Source: Planctomycetota bacterium (GTDB taxonomy: Bacteria; Planctomycetota; UBA1135; GCA-002686595). From it: DNA of 5,025 nucleotides. Position 1 is the stretch's first letter. Every line of letters starts with the position of its first letter. The DNA is taken from positions 1 to 5,025 of the forward strand of contig JAJFFA010000864.1 in the NCBI GenBank assembly GCA_021776885.1, read 5' to 3'. The position numbers and the translations under genes are program-made. Positions 1 to 5,025 of the stretch are shown piece after piece. Below the pieces are notes generated by a model. That model did not search any database. It was not told the DNA's origin and saw nothing but the letters and a program-made list of their open reading frames with translations.

Positions 1-126
1 GTCGTGGGAGTCGACGACCGGCACGGCACCGCAGTCGTGCTCCCAGAGCAGACGCGCGGCGCGGTCGAGGGTGTCGTCGGGATGGCTGGTGTGAACCAGC
101 AACGTCATGGCTTCTTGGACTTTCAT
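1..126 (-). CDS. CBS-domain protein, N-terminal fragment (cut by window edge)
   Basis: The first 42 residues are visible and begin M-K-V-Q-E-A-M-T. They include T-S-H-P-D-D-T-L, an amphipathic stretch D-R-A-A-R-L-L-W-E-H, and G-A-V-P-V-V-D. This is the usual opening of a CBS domain: a V-x-x-x-M strand, a 'P-D-D-T-L' turn, a helix beginning with A-A, then 'G-A-x-P-V-V-D'. CBS domains normally occur in pairs and bind adenine nucleotides such as AMP, ATP or S-adenosylmethionine, so a cytoplasmic regulatory role is likely. Stand-alone CBS-pair proteins often start at exactly this point, but a larger protein with an N-terminal CBS pair cannot be excluded. The ATG at 126 is preceded by GAGGT six bases upstream. 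The gene lies 74 bp downstream of a propeller gene on the same strand, so co-transcription is possible. A TATCAT box at 147-152 might instead give it its own promoter. Confidence 0.85.
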   Translation of the reverse strand, partial: MKVQEAMTLLVHTSHPDDTLDRAARLLWEHDCGAVPVVDSHD

Positions 127-132
127 GGGGTG

Positions 133-137
133 ACCTC
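133..137 (-). promoter_or_regulatory. Ribosome binding site of the CBS-domain gene
   Basis: Read on the minus strand this is GAGGT, followed by six bases and then the ATG at 126. It matches the anti-Shine-Dalgarno sequence well and supports this start. The propeller gene upstream of it on the same strand has no comparable site. Confidence 0.6.
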
Positions 138-200
138 AGTCCGGCGATGATAGCGAGGGCGCGACCCGGCGCGTAGAGGCGTGGGCCGGAAATGTTTCGC

Positions 201-1451
201 TCAGGCGTCCCCGGCCACGGCGATCAGGTGTCGCTCGGTGCGCAGGAAGAGCACTCCGCCGGCCACCGCCGGGGTGGCGTAGGAACCCTCACCCAGGTCG
301 CTGCTCCCGAGCAGCTCGAACTCCGCCGCGGCGGCCAGGACGATCAGCTCGCCCTCGAGGCTCATGGCGTAGAGGCGGCCGTCGATGACGACGGGGGAGC
401 CGTAGAAGTTGGCGTCGACGCGCTCGCGCCAGAGCTCCTCTCCCGAGCGCGCGTCGAAGCACGACGCGATGCCCCCGTCGGCGAGGGTGAACATCAGGCC
501 GTCCCAGACCAGGGCCGTGGGCACGTAGGGCAGGGCGCGCTCGCGGCGGTAGAGGAGCTCGGGGGCGCCGCCCGCCGGGTCGAGGGCCAGGGTGGCGCTC
601 TCGACGCCGCCGCCGCCACGCCCGGCGCTGCTGAAGAGCAGGCCGCCGGCGACGAAGGGCGAGGCGACGACGCGCTGCCGGAAGAGCTGCTTGTGCTCCC
701 AGAGCACGCGCCCGCTGGCGGCGTCCAGGCTGCTGACCCCGTGGGCCGTGCTGGCCATCAGGACCTGCGCCGCTCCGCCCTCCGGACTCCAGGGGCAGGG
801 GGTGGCGAAGGAGGCCTTGCCCGTGTCGCGCGCCTGGCGCCAGAGCACCTCACCACTCCCCGCGTCCAGGGCGAAGAGCGCGCAGGCCTGCGCGTCGCTC
901 TCCGCGGCGACGTAGACCCGCCCGTCCGCCGCGACCGGCGACGAGCCGGCGCCGTGCCCCGCGCGGTAGGGTCCGAGCTCGCGCGTCCAGCGCGGCTCGC
1001 CGGCGTGGTCGAAGGCGTGCAGCTGGAGCGTGTCGCCGTCGACCCACTGCACGTAGACACCGTCCGCGTCGACGCTGGGGGAGGAGGAGGCGTGGGTGTT
1101 CAGGTCCTGGTGCCGCTCGTAGGGCGCGAGGTCGGCGCTGCGGGTCCAGAGGGTCTCGCCGTCCGCGACGGAGAGGCAGGCCAGGACCCGCGCGCCGCCT
1201 TCCTCTTCGGCGCAGACGAAGACACGCTCGCCCCAGACCACGGGGGATCCCGGGCCGCGCCCGGGCAGCTCGCTGCGCCAGCGCCAGTCTGCGCGGGTCG
1301 GCACGCGGGGCAGGTCGTCCGCCCGTCCGACCCCGGCGCCGCTGGGGCCGCGGAAGCGCGTCCAGTGCGCGTGGTCCGGGGCGGGGACGGCGGGGCCGGG
1401 GGCGCCGGAGCTGGTGCAGGCGAGGGCCAGGAGCGCGATGGACTGCAGCAT
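201..1451 (-). CDS. Exported PQQ-like beta-propeller repeat protein (propeller 1)
   Basis: A 416-residue protein of the PQQ/BamB-like propeller superfamily. Residues 29-41 carry the opening signature H-W-T-R-F-R-G-P-S-G-A-G-V. Eight copies of a blade-edge pattern, '[ST]-P-x-V-x-x-G-x-[VL]-[YF]', can be picked out near residues 68, 123, 170, 216, 263, 311, 351 and 392. Between them lie blade-closing motifs such as S-G-E-V-L-W-R (199-205), S-G-R-V-L-W-E (246-252) and S-G-E-E-L-W-R (336-342). Eight blades match the normal size of the fold, so it looks complete. The N-terminus M-L-Q-S-I-A-L-L-A-L-A-C resembles a very short lipoprotein signal with Cys12 as the lipidated residue, but it has no positive charge and the lipobox is imperfect. 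The ATG at 1451 is the only sensible start, and no Shine-Dalgarno site precedes it. No quinoprotein dehydrogenase catalytic residues are evident, so the name describes the fold only. A periplasmic scaffold or ligand-binding role is inference. Confidence 0.88.
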   Translation of the reverse strand: MLQSIALLALACTSSGAPGPAVPAPDHAHWTRFRGPSGAGVGRADDLPRVPTRADWRWRSELPGRGPGSPVVWGERVFVCAEEEGGARVLACLSVADGETLWTRSADLAPYERHQDLNTHASSSPSVDADGVYVQWVDGDTLQLHAFDHAGEPRWTRELGPYRAGHGAGSSPVAADGRVYVAAESDAQACALFALDAGSGEVLWRQARDTGKASFATPCPWSPEGGAAQVLMASTAHGVSSLDAASGRVLWEHKQLFRQRVVASPFVAGGLLFSSAGRGGGGVESATLALDPAGGAPELLYRRERALPYVPTALVWDGLMFTLADGGIASCFDARSGEELWRERVDANFYGSPVVIDGRLYAMSLEGELIVLAAAAEFELLGSSDLGEGSYATPAVAGGVLFLRTERHLIAVAGDA

Positions 1452-1452
1452 G

Positions 1453-1476
1453 TCGGGGGTGCGTTCGGGGGTGCGT
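1453..1476. repeat. Perfect 12-bp tandem duplication just upstream of propeller 1
   Basis: Two identical adjacent copies of TCGGGGGTGCGT (1453-1464 and 1465-1476). They begin one base upstream of the propeller 1 start codon and therefore fill the place where its ribosome binding site should be. Read in the gene's direction the unit is C-rich and cannot serve as a Shine-Dalgarno sequence. Confidence 0.85.
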
Positions 1477-1502
1477 AAGGGACGCGTTGCGGTTCCATGG
1501 AG

Positions 1503-1526
1503 GCGGCGTTCGGGTGGATACGCCGC
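1503..1526. repeat. 7-bp inverted repeat in the divergent intergenic region
   Basis: GCGGCGT (1503-1509) and ACGCCGC (1520-1526) are exact reverse complements separated by 10 bases. The dyad lies about 50 bp upstream of propeller 1 and about 90 bp upstream of propeller 2, so it could be a shared operator or a leader hairpin. In DNA this GC-rich a 7-bp match can also arise by chance, and no clear promoter hexamers were found beside it. Confidence 0.35.
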
Positions 1527-1599
1527 GGGTCCCAGAGATTAGCCTCTCGCTTCGCCCGCCTTCGCCCACGGCGTTCGATGGGCCTCCGACAGGACTCCC

Positions 1600-1606
1600 G
1601 AGAGGA
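1600..1606 (+). promoter_or_regulatory. Ribosome binding site of propeller 2
   Basis: GAGAGGA followed by six bases and the ATG at 1613. This fixes the start at 1613 in preference to in-frame TTG (1487) or GTG (1514) codons upstream, which would add a proline- and arginine-rich leader that does not look like a signal peptide. Confidence 0.65.
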
Positions 1607-1612
1607 TTCCCG

Positions 1613-2866
1613 ATGCTCCCCTTGCTCCTCGCCCTGCTCGTGACCGACTGGCCCCAGTGGCGTGGCCCGGCCTTCAACGGCTCGACCGACGCGGGCAGCC
1701 TGCCCGTCGAGTGGAGCACGACGGAGAACGTGGCCTGGAAGTGCGACCTGCCCGGCCCCGGCTCGTCGACGCCGGTCGTGGTGGGGGACTTCGTCTTCCT
1801 GACCGCGGTCGACCGGGTCGACAACACCCTGGTGGCCCTGGCGCTCGACCGGGTCGAGGGCGAGATCCTCTGGGCCGTGCCCATGGGCGCGGGCGGGCGC
1901 CTGCCCGAGAACCTGCCCCGCGGGCGCGAGAACACCATGGCCGCGCCGTCGCCCGTCACCGACGGCGAGCACGTCGCCTTTCTGTTCGGCACCGGCGAGC
2001 TCCTGATGTGCGACGTCGAGGGCGAGGAGCTGTGGCGCAGGAACATCTTCCCGCCCTCCGGCCAGGTGGTGATCAACTGGGGCTACGCCTCGAGCCCCTT
2101 GCTCTGGAAGGGCAAGCTCTACGTCGAGGTGCTGCACCGCGGCGAGTCCTACGTCCTGGCCCTCGACCCGGACAGCGGCAAGGAGCTCTGGCGCCACGTG
2201 CGCCCGAACGAGGCGCGCGCCGAGTCCCAGGAGGCCTACACCACGCCGATTCCCTTCACGAACCGCTACGGGGACGAGGAGCGTGAGGAACTCCTGATCC
2301 TCGGCGGCGACTGCCTCTCTGGACACGACCCGGAGAGCGGCGAGGAGCGCTGGCGCTGGTGCGGCATCAACCCGCGCAAGGCGCCCAACTTCCGTCACGT
2401 CTCGAGCGCGGTCACGGGCGACGACGGCCTGGTGGTCGTGACCACTCCGCAGCACGGCCCCATGCACGGCCTGCGCGTGCGCGGGACCCAGGTCGAGGAG
2501 CTCTGGACCCTCCAGCGTCCGACCCCCGACTCGACCACGCCGCTCCTGTACCAGGGCCGGCTGTTCGCGGTCGACGGGCGCAACCAGCGCCTGGTCTGCC
2601 TCGAGCCCCAGAGCGGCAAGCTGCTCTACCAGGGCGAGCTCGAGACGGACGCCTTCCTGCGCGCCTCGCCCACGGGGGCCGACGGCAAGGTCTACGTGAT
2701 CGACGCCGAGGGCCACGTGGTCGTGCTCGACGCCGCCGCGGAGACGCTGACCGTGCTGGCGCGCAACAAGATGGACAGCTACCCCTCGCGCTCGACGATC
2801 AGCGCGTCGGCGGGACGCCTGTACGTGCGCACCGCGGACGCGCTCTATTGCGTGGGCGGGGACTGA
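1613..2866 (+). CDS. Exported PQQ-like beta-propeller repeat protein (propeller 2)
   Basis: A 417-residue protein, nearly the same length as propeller 1 and transcribed divergently from it. After a short hydrophobic leader (M-L-P-L-L-L-A-L-L-V) comes D-W-P-Q-W-R-G-P at residues 12-19, the typical first motif of mature PQQ-like propellers, common in planctomycetes. Eight blade-edge motifs are visible near residues 52, 111, 160, 210, 264, 308, 351 and 396, for example S-S-P-L-L-W-K-G-K-L-Y-V (159-170) and A-S-P-T-G-A-D-G-K-V-Y-V (351-362). They are joined by blade closers D-S-G-K-E-L-W-R (187-194) and E-S-G-E-E-R-W-R-W (241-249). The chain ends by re-entering the first-blade style strand L-Y-V-R-T at 403-407, which suggests a complete propeller. 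Export is probable, but the leader is unusually short and uncharged and lacks an A-x-A cleavage site. The fold is a confident call; the biochemical role and any cofactor are unknown. Confidence 0.9.
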   Translation: MLPLLLALLVTDWPQWRGPAFNGSTDAGSLPVEWSTTENVAWKCDLPGPGSSTPVVVGDFVFLTAVDRVDNTLVALALDRVEGEILWAVPMGAGGRLPENLPRGRENTMAAPSPVTDGEHVAFLFGTGELLMCDVEGEELWRRNIFPPSGQVVINWGYASSPLLWKGKLYVEVLHRGESYVLALDPDSGKELWRHVRPNEARAESQEAYTTPIPFTNRYGDEEREELLILGGDCLSGHDPESGEERWRWCGINPRKAPNFRHVSSAVTGDDGLVVVTTPQHGPMHGLRVRGTQVEELWTLQRPTPDSTTPLLYQGRLFAVDGRNQRLVCLEPQSGKLLYQGELETDAFLRASPTGADGKVYVIDAEGHVVVLDAAAETLTVLARNKMDSYPSRSTISASAGRLYVRTADALYCVGGD

Positions 2867-2897
2867 CTCGCCGTCTGGCCCGATCGAGCCGGCGGCG

Positions 2898-3061
2898 CTA
2901 GTGGGGTGGATCAGGAATTCGGTGCATGAGTTCCGTCACCTTGTGTTCGTGGCAAGGCGCAGCGACGCCGCGTATTCGATGGATACTCGAAGGAGCTGCA
3001 ACGCAGCCATGGACGCAAGGGGGCGAAACATATGTGGCGAACTTCTGATCCACCCCACTAG
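2898..3061. mobile_element. MITE-like 164-bp long palindromic element
   Basis: The outer 23 bases of each end (2898-2920 and 3039-3061) are reverse complements with two mismatches; both begin CTAGTGGGGTGGATCAG when read inward. The stem continues inward for another 33 positions (2921-2953 against 3006-3038) with 22 exact matches. Over all 56 positions, 43 are Watson-Crick and 8 more can pair as G-U in plus-strand RNA. The 52-base tip contains further small hairpins. CTAG at both outer ends may be, or may contain, a target duplication: IS630-type elements are known to insert at CTAG and duplicate the central TA, and IS5-type elements also use CTAG-like targets. No transposase reading frame fits inside, so it would be non-autonomous. 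It could also be a fixed structured RNA or REP-like repeat. The inverted repeat itself is certain; mobility is inference. Confidence 0.68.
2954..3007 (+). other. Branched tip of the palindrome (three small hairpins)
   Basis: Three local stems are visible at the apex of the long stem. GGCG (2956-2959) pairs with CGCC (2966-2969). GTAT (2972-2975) pairs with ATAC (2983-2986), with a competing form TTCGA (2975-2979) with TCGAA (2987-2991). GCTGC (2995-2999) pairs with GCAGC (3003-3007) around an AAC loop, sharing its last two bases with the main stem. The result would be a branched, cloverleaf-like cap. The pairing is read by eye and not folded with an energy model. Confidence 0.45.
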
Positions 3062-3071
3062 GCTCTGCGCC

Positions 3072-4403
3072 ATGCTCGTCCAACCCGCCGTAGCGCTGCT
3101 GGCCCTCTTCGCTGTCCTGGCGGGGTGCGGCTCCGGGAGCGACGAGCGTCCGCCCAACGTGATCCTGATCTCCCTGGACACGCTGCGCGCCGACCACATG
3201 AGCTTGTACGGCTACGAGCGCGAGACGACGCCGTACCTCGAGCGCCTGGCGCAGGAGTCCCTGGTCTTCGACCGCGCGCACAGCGTCGCGCCGTGGACGC
3301 TGATCTCGCACGTGACGATGCTGACGGGGCTCTACCCCGAGCAGCACGGGGTGGTCTCGAAGGAGGTCGCCCTCTCGCCGCGCATCCCGTTCCTGGCGCA
3401 GCGGCTCCACGACTACGGGTACCAGACCATCGGGCTCTACAAGCCGGGCTGGATCGGTGTGCGCTACGGCCACGACCGCGGCTTCGACGTGTTCCTGGAC
3501 CACGAGCGCGCGCCCCTGGCGGAGGAGCACCTGGACGCCTCACTGGCCGAGCTCGAGCCGGGCTCGCCCTACTTCCTGTTCCTGCACCTCTTCGACGCCC
3601 ACAAGGACGCGATCCCCAAGGCGAGCAGCCTGCTGTACCGCGCCCCGAAGCCCTTCGACACGCTCTTCATTCCGGACGCCAAGCAGCGCCTCGAGGGGGT
3701 CGACTTCCGCGAGGTGGTCCCGGGCCGCGTCAGCCTGACGCCGGAGCAGCTGGAGGCGATGATCGCGCTGTACGACGGCAAGATCCGCTACGTCGACACG
3801 ATGCTCGAGAAGTGGATCGAGGGCTGGCGCGCGGACGGCCTGCTGGAGGACACCCTGATCGTCATCACGGCTGACCACGGCGAGAACCTGGGCGAGCGCC
3901 GGGACGACCTGAACGGGCACGGGAAGCTGTTCGAGGAGGGCCTGCACATCCCCATGATCGTGCGCTTCCCCGACGGCTACCGCGCGGGCGAGCGCGACTC
4001 GGCCCTGGTCAGCCTGGTGGACGTGGTGCCGACGGTGATCGACGCCGTGGGCCTCGACCCGGACCCGCGCCTGCCCGGCTTCAGCCTGCGCGACGGGGCG
4101 CCGGCCGAGCGCACGGTCGGGGCGCACAAGCAGACCACGGCGCGCATCCGCTGGCCCTGGAAGCTGACCTGGAGCCGCGGCGAGCGCTACCTCGTCAACC
4201 TCGAGGAGGATCCCCTCGAGGAGCAGCGGATCCTCCCGGACGACCCGCTGTTCCAGCGCATCGCGCCGGAGCTCGAGGCCGCCTTCGACGCCCTGCTCGC
4301 CGCCGAGCCCGGCTTCGACGCGGCGCCGATCCCGGCGATCGAGGAGCAGAGCGAAGCCCTGAAGGAAGAGCTGGACGCCCTCGGCTACGCCGGCGAGGAG
4401 TAG
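3072..4403 (+). CDS. Sulfatase-superfamily lipoprotein with threonine at the nucleophile position
   Basis: A 443-residue member of the alkaline phosphatase/sulfatase superfamily. Residues 1-19 are a lipoprotein signal ending in L-A-G-C with Cys19 lipidated, so it should be membrane-anchored outside the cytoplasm. The fold begins N-V-I-L-I-S-L-D-T-L-R-A-D-H (29-42), with Asp36 a metal ligand. The active-site segment is A-P-W-T-L-I-S-H-V-T-M-L-T-G-L-Y-P (73-89). Asp268-His269 in T-A-D-H-G-E and His283 in N-G-H-G-K complete the metal site. The C-terminus E-E-L-D-A-L-G-Y (432-439) is a tail common in this family. The usual Cys or Ser that becomes formylglycine is replaced by Thr76, as in phosphotransferase relatives such as LtaS and EptA, so a phospho-ester or transfer reaction is possible. 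The start at 3072 is chosen for the signal peptide; an upstream GTG at 2901 lies inside the palindrome. Only a weak AGG (3060-3062) precedes the ATG. The substrate is unknown. Confidence 0.9.
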   Translation: MLVQPAVALLALFAVLAGCGSGSDERPPNVILISLDTLRADHMSLYGYERETTPYLERLAQESLVFDRAHSVAPWTLISHVTMLTGLYPEQHGVVSKEVALSPRIPFLAQRLHDYGYQTIGLYKPGWIGVRYGHDRGFDVFLDHERAPLAEEHLDASLAELEPGSPYFLFLHLFDAHKDAIPKASSLLYRAPKPFDTLFIPDAKQRLEGVDFREVVPGRVSLTPEQLEAMIALYDGKIRYVDTMLEKWIEGWRADGLLEDTLIVITADHGENLGERRDDLNGHGKLFEEGLHIPMIVRFPDGYRAGERDSALVSLVDVVPTVIDAVGLDPDPRLPGFSLRDGAPAERTVGAHKQTTARIRWPWKLTWSRGERYLVNLEEDPLEEQRILPDDPLFQRIAPELEAAFDALLAAEPGFDAAPIPAIEEQSEALKEELDALGYAGEE

Positions 4404-4454
4404 TCTCCGACCCGACCGCGGCCTTCGGTCAGCGCGGCGTCGCGGTCCTGTATG

Positions 4455-4476
4455 GAATCGGCTTTCCGCCGGATTC
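4455..4476 (+). terminator. Candidate 3' hairpin after the sulfatase gene
   Basis: GAATC-GGC (4455-4462) pairs with GCC-GATTC (4468-4476, with G4471 bulged) around a TTTCC loop. It lies about 50 bp past the stop codon. A second, shorter stem, GACCG (4414-4418) with CGGTC (4426-4430), lies nearer to the stop. Neither is followed by a T-tract, so intrinsic termination is uncertain. Confidence 0.28.
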
Positions 4477-4639
4477 GAGGTCGCGGCGGGTGGTCGGCTG
4501 TGCGAACCTTCGCGCTCCCCCCCGAGACCTGTTCGGCGTCCGGGTGCGCCCCGCGCTGAGAACCGCTCGTGGCCAACCCGGACCCGCGGCGGACAGGATG
4601 CCTGCTGGCGCCCGACCCCCGCGCCATTGTCCAATCTGC

Positions 4640-4658
4640 GGATCCTGCCTACGGATCC
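4640..4658 (+). other. GGATCC hairpin in the leader of propeller 3
   Basis: Two GGATCC palindromes (4640-4645 and 4653-4658) flank TGCCTAC. They also form an 8-bp direct repeat CGGATCCT (4639-4646 and 4652-4659). As RNA the copies could pair into a 6-bp hairpin ending 10 bases before the start codon and directly beside the weak AGG at 4661-4663. A role in gating translation is possible but unproven. Confidence 0.4.
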
Positions 4659-4668
4659 TTAGGTGCCC

Positions 4669-5025
4669 ATGCAAACGACGAGACGACCGTTCCTACCGTT
4701 CGCGCCGCGCGCGCACTCGCCCCACGTCCTCGGCCTGCTGGCCGCGAGTGCCCTGGGGGCCCTGGGCTTCCTGGGCCTCGCCTGCGGCACCACGTCCGCC
4801 AACACCGCCGCCGGCGCGGGGGACAGCCTGGCCTCGGGCCTGGCCGTCGACAGCGGCTGGCTGTCCTGGCGCGGTCCGGCCCAGAACGGCACCTCGCCCG
4901 AGACCGGCCTGATCGAGAGCTGGCAGCCCGGAGGCGAAGGGGACCTGTGGTCCTACGAGATCGCCGGCCGCGGGACGCCGGTCCTCGGCGGCGGCCGGGT
5001 CTACGCCCTCGGCTACGAGGGCAAG
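4669..5025 (+). CDS. Exported PQQ-like beta-propeller protein, N-terminal part (propeller 3, cut by window edge)
   Basis: The frame is open from the ATG at 4669 to the window end, giving 119 residues. Residues 1-10 read M-Q-T-T-R-R-P-F-L-P and contain T-R-R-P-F-L, close to the twin-arginine (Tat) consensus [ST]-R-R-x-F-L-K. A hydrophobic stretch (residues 20-38) follows, ending G-L-A-C at Cys39, so this may be a Tat-exported lipoprotein; the -3 glycine is not the ideal lipobox residue. After a flexible Gly/Ala/Ser/Thr linker (40-62) comes the family signature W-L-S-W-R-G-P-A-Q-N-G-T-S (64-76). The first blade edge is R-G-T-P-V-L-G-G-G-R-V-Y-A-L-G (101-115). This places it with propellers 1 and 2. 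A weak AGG lies five bases before the start. The rest of the gene, and whether a second domain follows, is outside the window. Confidence 0.85.
   Translation, partial: MQTTRRPFLPFAPRAHSPHVLGLLAASALGALGFLGLACGTTSANTAAGAGDSLASGLAVDSGWLSWRGPAQNGTSPETGLIESWQPGGEGDLWSYEIAGRGTPVLGGGRVYALGYEGK

Noticed and set aside
147..152. TATCAT resembling a -10 box upstream of the CBS gene on the minus strand.
   Set aside because: No acceptable -35 hexamer lies at the right distance, and a single hexamer is weak evidence in an organism whose promoters are unknown.
201..1451. Interpretation of the propellers as true PQQ-dependent dehydrogenases.
   Set aside because: The proteins are about 420 residues, much shorter than quinoprotein alcohol or glucose dehydrogenases, and no catalytic motif or disulfide ring is recognisable.
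192..1478. Long open frames antisense to or overlapping the propeller and sulfatase genes (for example 192-1478 plus, 1100-2716 minus, 3540-4634 minus).
   Set aside because: They are low-complexity Arg/Ala/Gly/Val-rich products typical of GC-rich shadow frames, with no recognisable domain, while the opposite frames encode clear protein families.
1487..1612. Extension of propeller 2 to a TTG at 1487 or GTG at 1514.
   Set aside because: The added residues do not resemble a signal peptide, and the ATG at 1613 has a good GAGAGGA site before it.
2869..2894. Possible terminator hairpin after propeller 2 (CGCC with GGCG, plus inner GGC with GCC).
   Set aside because: The stems are short and interrupted with no T-tract. 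The much stronger palindrome just downstream is a better candidate for any termination.
2898..3061. A CRISPR repeat, tRNA gene or rRNA fragment as explanation for the palindrome.
   Set aside because: There is one long inverted repeat and no series of spaced direct repeats, and no tRNA-like T-loop or acceptor end could be read.
2901..3071. Extension of the sulfatase to the GTG at 2901.
   Set aside because: It lies within the palindromic element and places 57 unrelated residues before a perfect lipoprotein signal starting at 3072.
4538..4583. 8-bp inverted repeat GTCCGGGT / ACCCGGAC in the gap before propeller 3.
   Set aside because: The spacer is 30 bases, and one such match is roughly expected by chance in a GC-rich stretch of this length.

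Overview
High-GC bacterial DNA holding five protein-coding genes: two are cut by the window edges and three are complete. The gene content suggests a planctomycete-like bacterium (Planctomycetota), or a relative with similar exported-protein inventories. The reasons are three PQQ-like beta-propeller proteins that open with the W-x-x-[WF]-R-G-P signature, a sulfatase-superfamily lipoprotein ending in an L-D-A-L-G-Y tail, and weak or absent Shine-Dalgarno sites at several starts. This assignment is inference from protein style; no marker gene is present.

Layout. 1-126 (minus): first 42 codons of a CBS-domain protein. 201-1451 (minus): complete 416-aa PQQ-like propeller, 74 bp upstream of the CBS gene and possibly co-transcribed with it. 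1452-1612: divergent intergenic region with a perfect 12-bp tandem duplication, a 7-bp dyad and one good ribosome binding site. 1613-2866 (plus): second complete PQQ-like propeller, 417 aa, divergent from the first. 2898-3061: a 164-bp imperfect palindrome with CTAG at both outer ends, which looks like a MITE (non-autonomous mobile element). 3072-4403 (plus): 443-aa sulfatase-superfamily lipoprotein whose start codon lies 10 bp beyond that element. 4404-4668: 265-bp non-coding gap with a few small hairpins and no convincing promoter. 4669-5025 (plus): N-terminal 119 codons of a third PQQ-like propeller with a Tat-like export signal, running off the right edge.

How the genes fit together. Four of the five products appear to be exported. 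Three are beta-propellers of the kind used as scaffolds or ligand-binding domains, and one is a probable phospho- or sulfo-ester hydrolase anchored as a lipoprotein. The CBS protein is the only cytoplasmic one and would bind a nucleotide. Nothing in the sequence proves a shared pathway. The propellers carry no visible evidence of real PQQ binding, and no substrate can be named for the hydrolase.

The most interesting object is the palindrome at 2898-3061. It has near-perfect 23-bp ends, a further 33 bp of imperfect stem, a branched tip with up to three small hairpins, and mismatches that mostly become G-U pairs in RNA of the plus strand. It forms nearly all of the region between the second propeller gene and the sulfatase gene.
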